From contig JAJOZX010000926.1 of the NCBI GenBank assembly GCA_023014485.1, forward strand, positions 937,501 through 1,001,500: DNA of 64,000 nucleotides, written 5' to 3'. Under the pieces are notes generated by a model. That model was given only the letters and a program-made list of their open reading frames with translations, ran no database searches and had not been told where the DNA came from. Both the position numbers and the translations under genes were made by a program. This document shows positions 9,133-21,682 of the stretch, piece by piece. Position 1 is the first letter of the stretch, and each line of letters begins with the position of its first letter. Source of the DNA: Bathynomus jamesi. Lineage: Eukaryota > Arthropoda > Malacostraca > Isopoda > Cirolanidae.

Positions 9133-9860
9133 AGGGCCCTGCGAAGCTTCGAGATTCGATTTGATTTCGAATCGGGAAAGAGGATTCGATTTGATTTCGA
9201 ATCGGGAAAGAGGATTCGATTTGATTCTTTAGCTTGGGCTCCGATTCGATATTTTCGAATCTCCATCAAGCCTGGTAAACAACATCAGTATTGTTATTTT
9301 GAAGAACACTTTCGTAAACACACACTTTTCTTTTTACTTAGATTTTAATTCGCTCAATATACTAAGACTAATCTCTTGTGCAATAACAATTTTATTATAC
9401 TTTAATACCATTGTTTCTCCTCATGATCAAATACTTAATTAAATTTTCTTGACAAAGTAAATCCTTAAAAAAAAAAAAAATGTATTAATTTTATGCTTAT
9501 TACTCAGTGTGTGTAGAAACACACTAATCTACAGTGGCTTTTAAAATTACTTGGACCACCCCCAGATTTTTCTATTTTTTTGGATAAATCCCAGAGAAGG
9601 TAGCAATTGTTGATAACAATCATTTCTCCGAGACTACGTGTGTCTAGACATATCGCAAAAAGGCAAATACCCATAAACGACTTAGCTTAATCCTTTCAAA
9701 ACCTTTTCTAAATCTCATTCCACGTCAAATATGTAGGTGGTACAAGTAATTTTAGAAGCCACTGTATATGTGTAAAGTTGATTCGATTCGATTCGAATTG
9801 TTTGGGATGATTTGATTCGAGATTCGATTTGAAAAAAAATTGTGATTCGCAGGGCCCCTA
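9133..9860. mobile_element. hAT-like MITE with ATTCGATT repeats, hosting another MITE
   Basis: Short inverted ends (AGGGCCCTGCGAA... and ...ATTCGCAGGGCCCC) enclose internal ATTCGATTTGATTTCGAA direct repeats (9152-9235) and a similar block near the right end (9780-9840). A separate MITE lies inside. The GC-rich ends suggest hAT. A clear 8-bp target duplication is hidden by the TA-rich flank. Confidence 0.6.
9532..9764. mobile_element. 233-bp Tc1/mariner MITE nested in the preceding element
   Basis: CAGTGGCTTTTAAAATTACT at the left and its inverse ending TTTTAGAAGCCACTG at the right, with TA on both sides. Non-coding. The outer element resumes on both sides, so this insertion is younger. Confidence 0.82.
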
Positions 9861-9874
9861 TATATAAATATATA

Positions 9875-9876
<2 letters not shown>

Positions 9877-9928
<52 letters not shown>
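9877..9928. repeat. (GT)n microsatellite
   Basis: About 25 GT units next to the right end of the hAT-like MITE. Confidence 0.95.
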
Positions 9929-9932
<4 letters not shown>

Positions 9933-9959
9933 CGCTTTATTATAGTCTTTACTGTTGTT

Positions 9960-10200
9960 ATTACATTTGAAGTAGGATAATTAATAGGTCACTTATTGGA
10001 ATAACTTATCGTTAGTTTTCCCATTTAAAATACTATTACTATTACTGATGCCCACAACAAACGTACAATTTTTTTGAATGAATGAATGAACGAATAATTA
10101 TTTATAAAGTAAATACGATTTTACAATTTCTGTTTTTAAAATAATTCTAATTGGACTATTTATTTTATTTAATTTGGGCTTTAAACTTCAGGCTTTACTC
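9960..10200 (-). repeat. 3' end fragment of the 39-45 kb LINE family
   Basis: Shares 'TTGGACTATTTATTTTATTT' and the following 'TTCAGGCTTTAC' with the 3' regions at 39.1-39.5 and 43.6-44.0 kb, in the same orientation. No coding part remains. From 10,294 to 10,800 nothing further is recognised apart from an imperfect (ACACAT)n run near 10,750-10,792. Confidence 0.55.
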
Positions 10201-10233
10201 TTACAGCACAAAAAAGACAAGTAATGCGAAGAA

Positions 10234-10236
<3 letters not shown>

Positions 10237-10293
<57 letters not shown>
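10237..10293. repeat. (GA)n microsatellite
   Basis: About 28 GA units, uninterrupted. Confidence 0.95.
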
Positions 10294-10296
<3 letters not shown>

Positions 10297-10804
10297 ATTG
10301 GAATAGGTGTATTTGAGGTATTGCTCATTCTAAATGTAATTAAAGAAAACGTGATTATTCTTCTTCTTAAGAACCAAAGTTCCTTTCGTTTCCGTTCCCA
10401 AAACCTATTAATCATTTGAATTGGTTTTAACTAAAAATAATTTTCATTTTATACGTTCGGAAATGTTCTTATATGGATTACTTCAGGGTTCGAACGGGGA
10501 ATAGATAATGTTACATACACGAGTATATACCAAGAGAATACGAAGGACACCAAACAGCAGCAGACCGGCTGGTCCCCACTAAGCTGTTTCTTTAAAGGAA
10601 GGAAGGTTGAAAGAAAGGTAAGGAAGCGAATTTAAAAATAAGTGAAAATTTTAAAACAAAGACGGGAGAATCCGAGTGAAATTTCTACAAGACATTTATG
10701 CGCTAACAAATACTTCTAATTCGGAGTTTCAGTCAAGATAAGCATCGTTATACACATACACATACACATATACATACACATACACATACACCGAATGGTC
10801 CCAG

Positions 10805-13800
10805 CGTAAATTCCACAAATTTCCCCCGCGCTCGCGAAGGTGTCGCAATTACAAACAATTTGAAGGTTCTATCCTTAAATGCTCGTAGCCTACGAAATAA
10901 AATAAACGAATTTTTTTCTTTAATTGCTTGTAAAGACTATGATTTAATTGCGATAAATGAATCGTGGCTTAGCACTGAAACACGTGACTTTGTAGGGGAG
11001 TATCAAATTAAAGGTTATAGACTTTGTTAAAAACAGAATAGGTAGGCGAGGAGGCGGTGTTATGTTGTATATCAAAGATAATATTGCGAACGTTATAGAA
11101 GTAAAGCACTCAATTCCAGAACCGATAGATTCGACTATAGCAGAACTTAAATTCAACGATTTCAAACTTCTTGTTGCGGTTATATATAGGCCCCCAAATC
11201 AAACAGCTGCTACGGACGAAGCGTTATATCGTGAACTAAAGAGAATAATTGGTAGTGAGCAGGCTTTAGTTATGGGTGACTTTAATTGCGCCAACGTGAA
11301 TTACGATACAATGCAGGGAGACGCGGAAGGTAATCGTTTAGTTAATTTTCTCGAGGATAGCTTTCTTATTCAAAAGGTTGGGGAACCTACGAGGTTGGAC
11401 AGTATTTTAGATTTAGTAATAACTACGGATGATAGGCTAATTACTGATCTTCAAGTAATAGAACCGTTGAGCAATAGCGATCACAATATGGTAGAGTTTG
11501 TCCTCTCAGTAAGTCACTCGAAACCAACTAACTCGACTAAAATTCCTAGCTTCCAGCACGCAGACTTCAGTAAATTTCGAAATAAATTTTCACACGTCAA
11601 TTGGGAAAACGTAATGGGGAACTCCAACGCAAAACTAATGTGGGAATCGTTCGTAACGGTATTTAGGACTATAAATGAGGAATGTGTACCGTACAAAATT
11701 AAGCGTGCGAAAGTAAACAACAAGCCCTTGTGGTTTACTTGTAGAGTAGGAGACATTATAAAGAGTAGAGATAGGGCTTATAGGCTATATAAGTGCGATA
11801 AAGATAATCTGTTGTTACGAAACAACTACATATCTCTAAGGCGTGAAGCTAAAAGTGTAATAAAAAAGTCAAAACGCGAATTTGAAATCTCCATAGCTCG
11901 TGACGGTAAAGAAAACCCCAAGCGACTCTTTCAATACGTCAATAATAGAAATCCAGTAAAAAGTGTCTTAGGTCCATTAAAAAATGGAAATGGAGATCTA
12001 GTCTCTGAAAACAAGGAAATGGCTACCTTGCTAAACGAATTTTTTACGTCAGTTTTTACTATAGAAGATGTAACGAATATCCCTACGGTCATAGACATAA
12101 TACCTTTTGATAATGGTAATATTTTGGATAATATTGTCGTTAGTGAAGGGGAAGTAATGCGCTATATTGATAAAATGAAAACGCGTAAATCACCGGGTCC
12201 GGATTCCATATATCCCATACAACTAAAAGAATTAAGAGAGAGCATTGTTGTGCCGCTAACAAAGATTTTTAATGCGTCTATTTCTGAGGGGTGCGTACCA
12301 GATAATTTCAAGTTAGCAAACGTAACACCTATCTTTAAGAAAGGCGATAAAGGTGCGGCGGGAAATTATAGGCCAATCAGTTTAACGTCTGTTGTAGGTA
12401 AGCTTTTGGAATCAATAAATAATTAGGGATCGTATAGTCGAACACTTAGAATACCATAAACTTGTTAGAAATACGCAGCACGGATTTAGGCGAAACAAAT
12501 CTTGCTTAACTAATCTTTTAGAATTTTTCCAAAGCGTGGTTGACGTTTACGATAGACATCGGGCGGTTGATGTAGTGTATTTAGATTTTCAAAAACGTTT
12601 GACACCGTGCCGCACAAAAGACTCATTGAAAAAACTAAGGCTCATGGAATCAGGGGTGTAGTAATAAAATGGCTAGAAGAGTGGTTGCGAGGCAGGAAAC
12701 AGAGGGTGGTCGTTGATGGAGCGGAGTCGTGCTGGGCTAATGTAGCGAGTGGCGTTCCTCAGGGTTCTGTATTGGGCCCCTTGCTTTTTCTTATATATAT
12801 TAACGATTTAGATGTCGGCCTAGTCAGTACAGTTTCAAAGTTTGCGGATGACACGAAGCTGGGTGGTAGGGCGATTAATGACGAAGATAGAGGTAAAATT
12901 CAGGAAGATCTGAATAAAATCGTTGATTGGTCAGTCACATGGCAAATGAGATTTAACGTTGATAAGTGCAAAATTTTGCATATACGTTCGCGTAACGGTA
13001 AATTTGCGTATAGTATGTCAGGGAAAGATTTAACAAGCGTAGAGCAGGAAAAAGATTTAGGAGTTATAGTCACTGGTGATTTAAAAGTAGCGAAACAAAG
13101 TACAGCAGCGGTCAATAAGGCGAACAAAGTGTTAGGTTTTATAGCTCGAAATTTTGAGTACAAATCGCGCGATATTATAGTTCCACTTTATAAATCATTA
13201 GTTAGACCCCATTTGGAGTACGCAGTCCAATTTTGGAATCCGTATATGCACAAAGATATAGACAAAATCGAAAGAGTTCAAAGACGAGCAACTAAGATGA
13301 TTCCGTCGCTTAGGTCAAAGTCGTACGAGGATAGGCTTAAGGAGTTAAAATTGACAACACTCGAGACCAGGAGGTTAAGGGGTGATCTAATCCAGGTTTT
13401 CAAAATTATGAATGGGTTCGATAACGTAGATAGAGATAGCTTTTTCGAAATATCTCAATATAATAGGACTAGAAATAACGGGTGTAAGTTGACAAGTAGA
13501 AGGTTCGAGACAGCAGTTGCGAAAAACTTTTTTACGCATAGAATAGTAAATAGCTGGAATAGTTTGCCGGTAGAAGTAATTAGTAGCACGTCTATAAACA
13601 TGTTTAAAAATCGATTAGACGCATATGTTGATAGAAAGGGTATAGTTTAAGGTAGTAAAATTAAGGCTTTCTGGGGATAGATCCCACAGCTCAACACAAG
13701 TGTTGTGGGATATAGGGAGGCAGCGTCTTGGGTTAGGGGATACTCTGTCCTTACACACCCCATTTAAAGAGATTCCTCTGCCGAGCGGTGCCCCCCATAG

Positions 13801-14395
13801 TACTGTGAGGTATTGAAAAACTCATGATCTTCACTTGCCCCACAAACACCTTTAAATGGGAGACCCAAAATGGGTGCACACACATTTCTACATTACTGTA
13901 CAGTCTTTACAGCCACACCTACTCTTTTTCTCGTAAGTGTATATATTGTAATGTATATGATTGTAAATTTTGACTTGGTCCGCTATCGATATGGACCGTG
14001 ACTTGATGGATACCGTAATGAAATTGACTGGATTCTTTGGATCCGATATATTTGCATGTCCTTTATAAATAGATATAGAGTGTAACATATTTGTGGACAG
14101 TAGTCTATTATGACTTGATCCTCTGGATCAGAGATTCTATCTTTAGTTTTAAATCGATAATTAATTAGTTTTAAATTGATAATTATTTAGTTTCGTAAAA
14201 ATTGGTCGTTGCCAATTTACCGGCAGTTTTTACATAAATTTCTTATGTTCTTGTGGTTCGGAACCCACGTAAAATTGTAGGTCCCCTCCGCCACCACGGA
14301 GGACATACACAATACACGAACACAGTTAGGTAGACCAGCCATGAGTGGATCCTAGGGTCTTTGTTGGTCTGAAACATTATTATTATATATTTTAT
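10805..14395 (+). mobile_element. CR1-clade LINE, nearly full ORF2
   Basis: Contains endonuclease, reverse transcriptase and CR1 C-terminus followed by a long 3' region to an ATT-rich tail near 14,385-14,395. No ORF1 is seen, so it is 5'-truncated or starts near 10,805. The 3' region at 14,260-14,320 includes the 'GTAGGTCCCCTCCG' motif that is also the body of the 5S-headed SINEs. The 3' boundary is approximate. Confidence 0.8.
10857..13650 (+). pseudogene. CR1 ORF2: endonuclease plus reverse transcriptase, three frameshifts
   Basis: Supplies target nicking and reverse transcription for a CR1 retroposon. Endonuclease landmarks: LKVLSLNARSLRNKI at 10,860, MGDFN at about 11,273, SNSDHN at about 11,474. 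Reverse transcriptase landmarks: KSPGPDSIYP (12,190), NYRPISLTS (12,365), LDFQK..FDTVPHKRL (12,580-12,625), GVPQGSVLGPLLFLIYINDL (12,750), FADDTKLGG (12,841), then VRPHLEYAVQFWNP and ERVQRRATKMIPSL. Frames change at about 11,028, 12,418 and 12,597, each close to an A-rich homopolymer. The segments between breaks are open for hundreds of codons, so this copy is young or the breaks are sequencing indels. The last segment ends cleanly at 13,650. Confidence 0.88.
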
Positions 14396-14539
14396 ACGAG
14401 ATGAACAATGAATTTAAATCAACGAAAATATTTATTTTTTTATTTATTTTTATAAATTGATTTATAAATTTATATTTATTTTATTTATATTAATTTACTC
14501 ATAAAATAAATATCGTAATATGGGGTGAGACTTTGGCTC

Positions 14540-15260
14540 AAGGGATGACACTGGCACCTCTTAAAAAAGGTTTTAAAGGACTCGACCGAAATATTTTGAA
14601 CTACGTTGGCTGGCTGGCTGGCAATCCATTACACAAATTAACTATACGATTGAGGAAAAAAGGGCTTAGTTTCATTAGAATTAAGAGGTTTGTAGACTAA
14701 TTTCAAACACCATTACGGCGAGTTCTCTCTTCATTCGTGAAGTGAAATATTTTTCGGAGTCGAAGTTATCAAAACCTTGAATCATTTTAAACACTTTGAT
14801 TAAATCTCCTCCAATTCACCTTTTACGAGTGAGAATAAATTTAGCGTTTCCAAATGGGCAGCGTTTCATTTGTTTCTAAGTCTTGAAATGAGCTTAATAG
14901 CCCGTCGCTGCACTTTCTCCATTTTGTTTACGTCCTGCCATAAATTCTCGTTCCATGGGTGGGATTTTTTTGCGGGCGCTCGCACTTGGCCCCTCCTCCC
15001 TGCATAAAAAAAAAAAAAATATGGGGGACCAGAACTGAACGTAGTATTTCAGGTGGGGGCGTACTAAGGATGTTTATAATGCAGGTATTGTCTTTTCGGG
15101 CTTAAATTCGAATGATCTACCAATAAGTCCTAAAGCTCTATTTACTACTTTTCTGACCGCTTCGATACATCGCTTACTCGGTTTAAAAGTGTCGCCAACA
15201 ATATTACCTGCATCTTTACCCTCCGTAACATTCGTCAGTGTCTCGTCGCGCGTAGAATAC
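14540..15260 (-). pseudogene. Second CR1-type LINE 3' fragment, split by another LINE tail
   Basis: The minus strand gives EAVRKVVNRALGLIGRSFEF, then TSLVRPHLKYYVQFWSP. After an interruption (14,955-15,022) it continues with NENLWQDVNKMEKVQRRAIK and a decayed C-terminus. These are the thumb and C-terminal regions of a CR1-type reverse transcriptase. Stops and frameshifts are frequent. It differs from the CR1 at 10.8-14.4 kb, so it is a separate subfamily. Confidence 0.75.
14955..15022 (+). mobile_element. 3' end of Jockey-like LINE inserted in CR1
   Basis: A 68-base piece, GCGGGCGCTCGCACTTGGCC, then 'CCTCCTCCCTGCATA' and an A run. It matches the 3' ends of the Jockey-like copies at 19,620-19,690 and 29,390-29,460. 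It interrupts the CR1 frame between VQFWSP and the NENLWQ block. Confidence 0.75.
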
Positions 15261-15783
15261 TTTTCTTTAACCCTTTCGCTCCCGGTGTGGCATATGAACT
15301 ACACGTTCAATTTGCACTCAGATCAGGGTTTGATAAATAAACCAAGGGTATAATCGCTCTCTCTTTCCACCCTCTGGGGTTGAAAATGGGGTGGGTGTGT
15401 ATGTGTTATAATTAGAATTCATATAATTCGCTTCAAAGCTATGACACTGTTTCTGCCGAAATGGTGAGTCAAAAGTGGTTCAAAAGTCTGGAAACTAAAT
15501 ATCTTAAAATTTTTAAATTCACCGAGCAACTTTCTAATGCCAGCCAGTATGAGGAGTTTATGCCAACCAAATAGGTATATAAACAGTTTTCATTTCTAAT
15601 GTGTTCATTAATTTAATGTCATTTACTGATTTTGAAAGAGTAATGAATTCGGCCTTCGGGTTGCTTGCAAACAATTCTCTTCACCCAATCACTTGTTTCA
15701 AATAAAAGAAATCTGAGCGGAACCGATAAAATTAGGTCATCATAATTCCACGAATGACGTTAAAGTCTGACGAAATAACAACT
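15261..15783. other. Spacer, nothing firm
   Basis: Begins with 'TTAACCCTTTCGCTCCCGG', which recalls the termini of piggyBac-type MITEs, but no partner end was found. The remainder is unremarkable. Confidence 0.35.
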
Positions 15784-16010
15784 ATTTCATAATTAAGTCA
15801 AGGTTAGTGGGTACCCACCCCAACCATTGAGAGTACGACGCCTGCAAGCGTCAACAGATGGCGTGGTGGAGTTCGATTCCCGTCTACCCCAACCTCACGG
15901 GGTTGAAGAGAGACGTCGGGAGCGAGCCCGAGCACCTTAACTCAACGTCCCGAGAGAGTAACCACTCGGATGCCGTGAAAGTCGATTTCGTTCTTGAAAT
16001 TCAGTCGTTA
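15784..16010 (+). repeat. Possible tRNA-derived SINE
   Basis: A good B-box-like GAGTTCGATTCCCG at about 15,869 follows a region that could fold as a tRNA arm. The A box is poor. It is a single occurrence here, so the call is weak. Confidence 0.3.
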
Positions 16011-16210
16011 AAGTAACAAAAGCGGAACAACTAAATTAATAGATAAAACCGGAAATGACGTCACAAATTGCCTTAAACGTTACGATTTCGTTACCATAAT
16101 ACTTCGTATTTTACCTTTGACGTAACTTTTTCATTCTGATCTCGAGACCACAGATATATCTAAGGTATGGGCCGTATCAAAATGCGGGGTATGTGGGTTG
16201 ATCTGGGGCA

Positions 16211-16434
16211 GGTAAAATTCTAGAATCCAGACGCAGTTCGGAGTTGAGAGTCCATAATTACTAACTGAACCTAACCTAACTAACCCAATCTAGCTTAATC
16301 AGCTAATATTCAGTTTCGGGGCCATTGAATATTAGCCAATTACGCTAGATTAGGTTGGTTACGTTAAGTTGGGTTGGTTCGGTTAGCAATTATCGTCTCG
16401 TCTCCGAACTGCGTCTGGATTCTGGGATTTTACC
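16211..16434. mobile_element. 224-bp palindromic MITE
   Basis: The left arm begins GGTAAAATTCTAGAATCCAG and the right arm ends with its inverse CTGGATTCTGGGATTTTACC. Pairing also covers 'ACGCAGTTCGGAG', the AACCTAAC-rich stretch and 'CTAATATTCA', so nearly the whole element is one inverted repeat. No coding sequence. Class unknown. Confidence 0.8.
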
Positions 16435-16569
16435 AAAATATTGGTCGCTTCATGCCCGGCATGAGGCCTCCAAATACGATGGTGGGTAAATTCGTGGAAA
16501 TTTTGGTATGTAGAAAGACACCATAAATATTCTTTTGCGATTATTCTACATTCGAAGTGAAAAAATCTT

Positions 16570-16845
16570 TGACACAGAGCCACATTAAGACATGGGCTAA
16601 CGGGGTTAGAGGCCAGGGGCCCCCAAAAAGCAGAAGGAAGAGAAAAATTTTCTAACACGTCCCTCATGTGACCTTGAAATTCGTCTTGTTTAAATTATTA
16701 ACAAATATTCATTTTAATTGAGAAAGAATAAAAAAAAAATTTATACCAAAATTCATGTTTTTCTCCAGAGAGACCAAAGGGCCCCCAAACTTCCTTTAGC
16801 CCCTGGGCCCCGTAGAGGTGAATCCGGCACCGCTTTGACCTAATT
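16570..16845. repeat. Probable truncated hAT-type repeat with GGGCCCC ends
   Basis: Blocks 'GCCAGGGGCCCCC' (about 16,609) and 'GGGCCCCCAAACTTCC' (16,789) with a right end 'GGATTCACCTCT' on the reverse strand resemble hAT-type MITE termini, such as the one at 46.6 kb. The left end is not defined. The rest of 16,435-17,260 holds nothing recognised. Confidence 0.35.
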
Positions 16846-17261
16846 AGTATCAAAAGAAGTTAGTGCAGTACTAACTTTATTTAACTGAATATTACTACAA
16901 ATGTTTCCGTTTCAGAAACTTCATTTTTCGATAATGTTTATCTTCCATATTGATTGGTGCAGGCAAGAAGTGTGTAAAACCTAATGCGACCATTTTAGCT
17001 CTCAACCAGAAACGGGATATCCGCGTCAGTTCTGAAGACTCACTCACTGTCGGGAAATTAAATCCGTAGATTTTTTACCGCGACAAAAGCTTCCAAAGGA
17101 AAACGAACGAGTTTTCTGCTAATGAACTGGATTTTGGTTTCCCTTGAAAATCCTCTCTATTTTCCTTTCAGTTCACGAAAGATTATAAATATTTCTATAT
17201 ATTTTTTATATTACAGACGTCCGCTTTATTTTTTCCAATTAGTACCATGACTGGGAACCAT

Positions 17262-17288
17262 ATATATATACTGTATATATAATATATA

Positions 17289-17327
<39 letters not shown>
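17262..17327. repeat. (TA)n tract
   Basis: Imperfect TA run of about 30 units upstream of a LINE remnant. Confidence 0.9.
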
Positions 17328-17329
<2 letters not shown>

Positions 17330-17454
17330 TTATCTCAGTAAGACTTATAAAAAACAGTATCTCGACTTTGTATAGAGGAAGAAGAAAAATAACGCGCGTT
17401 CGATGATTAGGTCTTGTTTCTACAGAACTATTTGCTTTTATAAATTACTAAACA

Positions 17455-19692
17455 AGAGTATAAGTGTATCTCCCCGATCGTCTTGGAGACAAGACCAACA
17501 TTCTGGATTTATTTCTCCTCTCGTTCTTCTTCTTACTCTGTCAAATTTTTTTTTCTCCGTTGGGCTCCTCCGATCACAATCTTATATCTGTTTCCTGTCC
17601 TATCACTCCCAATTCGGCCTTTGGATCCTCCCAAGAGGAGACGCCTTTGACACTTTGGCGCCACTGATTGCGCTGACTGGGAGGCCCTTAGGCAGTACTT
17701 CTCTGATTTCCTATGGAATAATTACTGCTTCCGTAGCCAGGGCCCCTCCGAGTTGCTGAGTGCGTCACGGAGGTGATTATCTTGGGCATGGAGGCGTACA
17801 TTCCATATTCTATTCCTACTACTAATGCAAAAAAAGATTTGGTCTAACTTTACTTGTTCTTATGCCATCCACAACAGAGACGAGGCTTTCAGAAGATACT
17901 TAGCTTATATATCTGCCCTGAATCGTGCAAACTCTGTTCTTCGACTTGCCAAAAATTCCTTCATCCGACAAAAATGTGAAAACCTATCCAGTTCTAATTC
18001 TTCTCACTCTTTCTGGCGTCAACCCTGGGCGATTCCGGTGCTGTTCCTCCATCTTCTCCCTCCGACTTAATTATTACTGAAATTAGAATCTCTTCCAAAG
18101 ATGTTTTTTTCTTCCCTATCTGGGCTCAATTCTAGGAAGGCGTACGATCCTGGTGGTGTCCCTCCTGATATTCTGAAGAACTGTGCTTCTGTACTGACAT
18201 TCTGCCTAAGCAAACTCTTTCGTGTTTGTCTTTCATTTGGTACTTTTCCTTCCTGCTGCAAAGTTCGATTTCGTACAGTCTGTCCCAAAGAAGGGTGACC
18301 ACTCTCAACCCTCCAACTATCGTCCAATTCCTTTGATTTCTTGCCTTTTAAAGTTTTTGAATCTGTCCTTAATAGGAAGGTTTTTAAACACCTCTCTTCT
18401 CACAATCTTCTTTTAGATCGTCAGTATGGGTTCCGGCAGGGACGTTCTACTGGCAATCTTCTTGCATCTCTCTCCAACACTTGGTGACCCTTCATTCGGG
18501 ATTTCGGCGAAACCTTTGCTATTGCGCCAAAAGCTTTTGATAAGAGTCTGGCACAAAGTTAATTTTCAAGCTGCCCTCGTTCGGTTTTTATCCTTCTATC
18601 TGTGCTTTCATATCTAATTTCCTTTCTGGCCGATCTATAGCTGCGGTTGTAGGTGGCCACTGCTCTTCTCCTAAAGCTATTAATAGTGGTGTTCCTCGGA
18701 GCTCTGTCCTGCCACCCACTCTTTTCCTTTTATTTATCAATGATCTATTAATATACACTTCCTGTCCTATTCACTTCTGTACCGATGATTCCGCTCTTCG
18801 CTTCACAAAACGTCCATCTCAACAGGTACTTCATGCCTCGCGGAGGACGACTATGATGAAGTTGATCTCTGATCTTTCTACTACCTCTGACTGGGGCAGA
18901 GAAAACCTTGTGGTTTTCAATGTCTCAGAAACTTAGTTCCTTCGTATGTCTACTCGTCACAATCTTCCACACGACTATCCCCTTACCTTCAACAACACAC
19001 AACTCATCCTTTCTCTTCTCTTAACATTCTTGGCGTTTCCTTTTCTTGTGATCTTTCCTGGAAAAATCAGATATACTTTCTTTCTAAAACAGCTTGTAAG
19101 AGGTTAGGTGTGCTGTACCGGCTCTGCAGATTCTTCACCCCAACTCAGTTGCTGTCTCTGTACAGGGGTCTTGTCCACCCATGTATGGAGTATGCTTCTC
19201 ACGTGTGAGGTGGCTTAACCCCCACACAGCTCTATTTGAATGGGTGAAATCAAAGGCTTTTTGTCTCATCATTTCCCCGCCTCTTACTGACTGGCTTCAA
19301 TCCCTCTCTCTCTTCGCCACAATGTGGCACCACTCTCTCTTTACTATCGCTATTATAACGGACACTGCTCTTCTGAACTCTAACTGCATGCCTCTTCCTT
19401 TAAGGAGAGCACGCAGCACCAGACTTTCGATACATTCTCATTCTTTTTCTGTCCAACTCTGTAAGGCAAGGGTTAATCGGCATTTTCAATCTTTCATCTA
19501 CTCGACCGGTCAACGCTACAACACTCTTATTCAATCCATCTTTCGCCCTGTCTATGACCTCCAATCTTTCAAACGCAGTGTCCAAGCATTTCGAAAACCC
19601 TGGACCTTGATTTTAATTATCTTCTTTCTCTATGGGGGTGTGGCCGTTTTAGCGGGCATTCATCCTTGGCCCCTCCTTCGTGCATAAAAAAA
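17455..19692 (+). pseudogene. Jockey-like LINE, decayed copy
   Basis: In order: endonuclease end (RLGDKTNILDLFL, then [15 protein letters not shown]), reverse transcriptase motifs (GGVPPDIL, PSNYRPIPLIS at 18,310), a decayed GVPQGSVL (18,690), FLLFINDLL, and TDDSALRF in place of YADD at about 18,783. The C-terminus is RRARSTRLSIHSHSF, with YDLQSFKRSV at about 19,553, followed by 'CCTCCTTCGTGCATAAAAAA'. Several stops and frame changes show it is dead. It resembles the copy at 27.5-29.5 kb but keeps the reverse transcriptase that copy has lost. Clade call (Jockey versus CR1-like) is by motif only. Confidence 0.8.
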
Positions 19693-20113
19693 TATTAAAA
19701 AAATAAGTGCAAGTGTATTATAACAAAGTTGTATAACGAAATTTTAAAATAACAAAATTTTATGTTTGAAATTGGAAATATTTAGAAAAAGTTTAAATGA
19801 AATAATGTTCTCTAATGTTATATAAACGCTTCTGACACTTTTTCCTACTGCAAATATATCGAGAACTTTGGCTTCCTGAAGGTACAGTAGGTAAACTGCT
19901 TGTCTTCTTGTCTTGCTTTTTGTTCCTTTGTGACAACCGCATGAATAATGCTCCAAACTTGAGTTCAGTCCAGGGACTGTAAAGATGTTTGTTTACTTTC
20001 TCAAATTAAAACTTTCAAATTAGGTTGATTCCACATGGCATTCTTTCATTTCGTCCTCTAGAGGTTAGCACTAAGATTTGTTCTTTTTAATTGCTTTGTT
20101 ATGTAATATTCCG

Positions 20114-20117
<4 letters not shown>
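19693..20117. other. Spacer, nothing recognised
   Basis: AT-rich with no defined element or gene-like frame. Confidence 0.4.
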
Positions 20118-20157
<40 letters not shown>

Positions 20158-20284
20158 TATTATATATATATATATATATACACACAGGGCGTCCCAAAAA
20201 AATGTATACACACTTTAAATACTTATAAAGGCAGTGTTTATTAAAATACATTTCATTTTCAAAATGTAATAGAATCTACAGACA

Positions 20285-20600
20285 TTATTTAATTGTTTTG
20301 TCAACGCCTGTTTCAAACTGACGTCCGTTCTGGTCCAGGCACTGCTGATAACGCGAAGCAATGGAATCGCAAACATCACGAAACATTTCGTTTGGTATTT
20401 GTGTGCATTCTCGTTCAATGGCTGCTCTCAATTCAGCGACTGTTGCAGGTTTTATAGCGTAGACTTTGTCTTTTAAGTATCCCCATAAAAAAAAGTCTAG
20501 TGGTGTGAGGTCTGGTGAACGCGGAGGGTATTCTACGAAACCCCCGTTAGAATTATGCCTAATAAATTTATTTCCTACACGAAATTGTAAGCCTGTAGGC
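20285..20600 (-). pseudogene. Transposase C-terminal fragment
   Basis: Encodes [20 protein letters not shown] and [16 protein letters not shown], then a helical tail to [10 protein letters not shown]. The SPDLTPLD block holds the third catalytic residue of an IS630/mariner-type transposase. The reading frame upstream of about 20,600 passes into unrelated sequence. Nearly identical to the corresponding part of the 59.5-kb copy. Confidence 0.85.
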
Positions 20601-21129
20601 CCAAGCTTACTTATGAGCAGCAAAAACCCTAACACAAGTTTAAAGAACATGCCAAAAAAACCCTAACCATACTAACGAAATAAACGAACTGTAAATTATA
20701 AGGTCAAAAACCTCAACAAAACTAGAAAATAAACCTCTATGGAAATTAATCTTAAATAGCTAACTTAAAACTAAGAAATATACTGAACACCAGCGTAGGT
20801 TTGAAAAACTTGTTCGTTTTTCAGTCACTCCAACTTAAAATGTTATTAACCTGAAATTCAATTAAGAAATTAACAAAAATGCAAAGGATCCTTCTGGATC
20901 CGAAACTTATTCTGAGAATTATTGATAATTACTGAATGCAAAGCTAAACTTCACTGTCTGAAAACGAGAGATATAATAACCGCGCTCGGCTAAATTTGGA
21001 CTCCTGCCCTGCTCGCGGAAGCTTCCAGAATTCGCTCAAATCGCAAGTCACACGGCTTTCTTTTAGGGCGCGTTCAAACTGGCAATTTAATTTATTTAAA
21101 TTTGAATTTGAATGGATAATTTCATTTTA

Positions 21130-21594
21130 ATTTTAATACCCCTTCGTCCAATCCACATCCACATCGTGCCAAGTACCACTCGCAATACTCCACTCTTCGG
21201 TCCGGATCATCTTCATTAATAGCATGGACTAATCTTGGAATATAACTTTTCCATTGACAGCGCTTCAAAATGCGTTGGACAGACGATTCTGAAATTCCTA
21301 CCTCACGACTCGCTTGCCGCACAGATTTTCTTGGACTTTGGTGATACGTTTCCATACTCTTTCTTGCTTTGTCGGGCTTGTCGATGTCCGTGGTCTTCCG
21401 GAACGCTTCTTGTGGACATTCTGAACAGTTCCATCGGCTTCAAACTTATCTCTAATTCGAGTGATGGTAAGTCGCGTTGGTGGATCTGTTTGAAACTCCC
21501 TCCTAAACTGTCTTTGCACTTCAACTGCGTTTTCACACTTCCAGTAGCATTTTAGAATGAATTTCCTTTGTTCAAAGCTTAGTCTGACTGCCAT
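21130..21594 (-). pseudogene. Transposase N-terminal DNA-binding part
   Basis: Starts MAVRLSFEQRKFILKCYWKC at 21,594 and continues with a helix-turn-helix, a basic linker ([10 protein letters not shown]) and a second HTH ([19 protein letters not shown]). One frameshift lies near 21,340. It ends at GLDEG, where the catalytic domain should begin. The start matches the sister copy at 59,597. Confidence 0.85.
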
Positions 21595-21682
21595 TATTAA
21601 TTCTAATGGGTTTAACTTGGAAAGAAAGAAACATCAATTGAGCTATCAGCTGTTAAAGTGTGTATACATTTTTTGGGACGCC

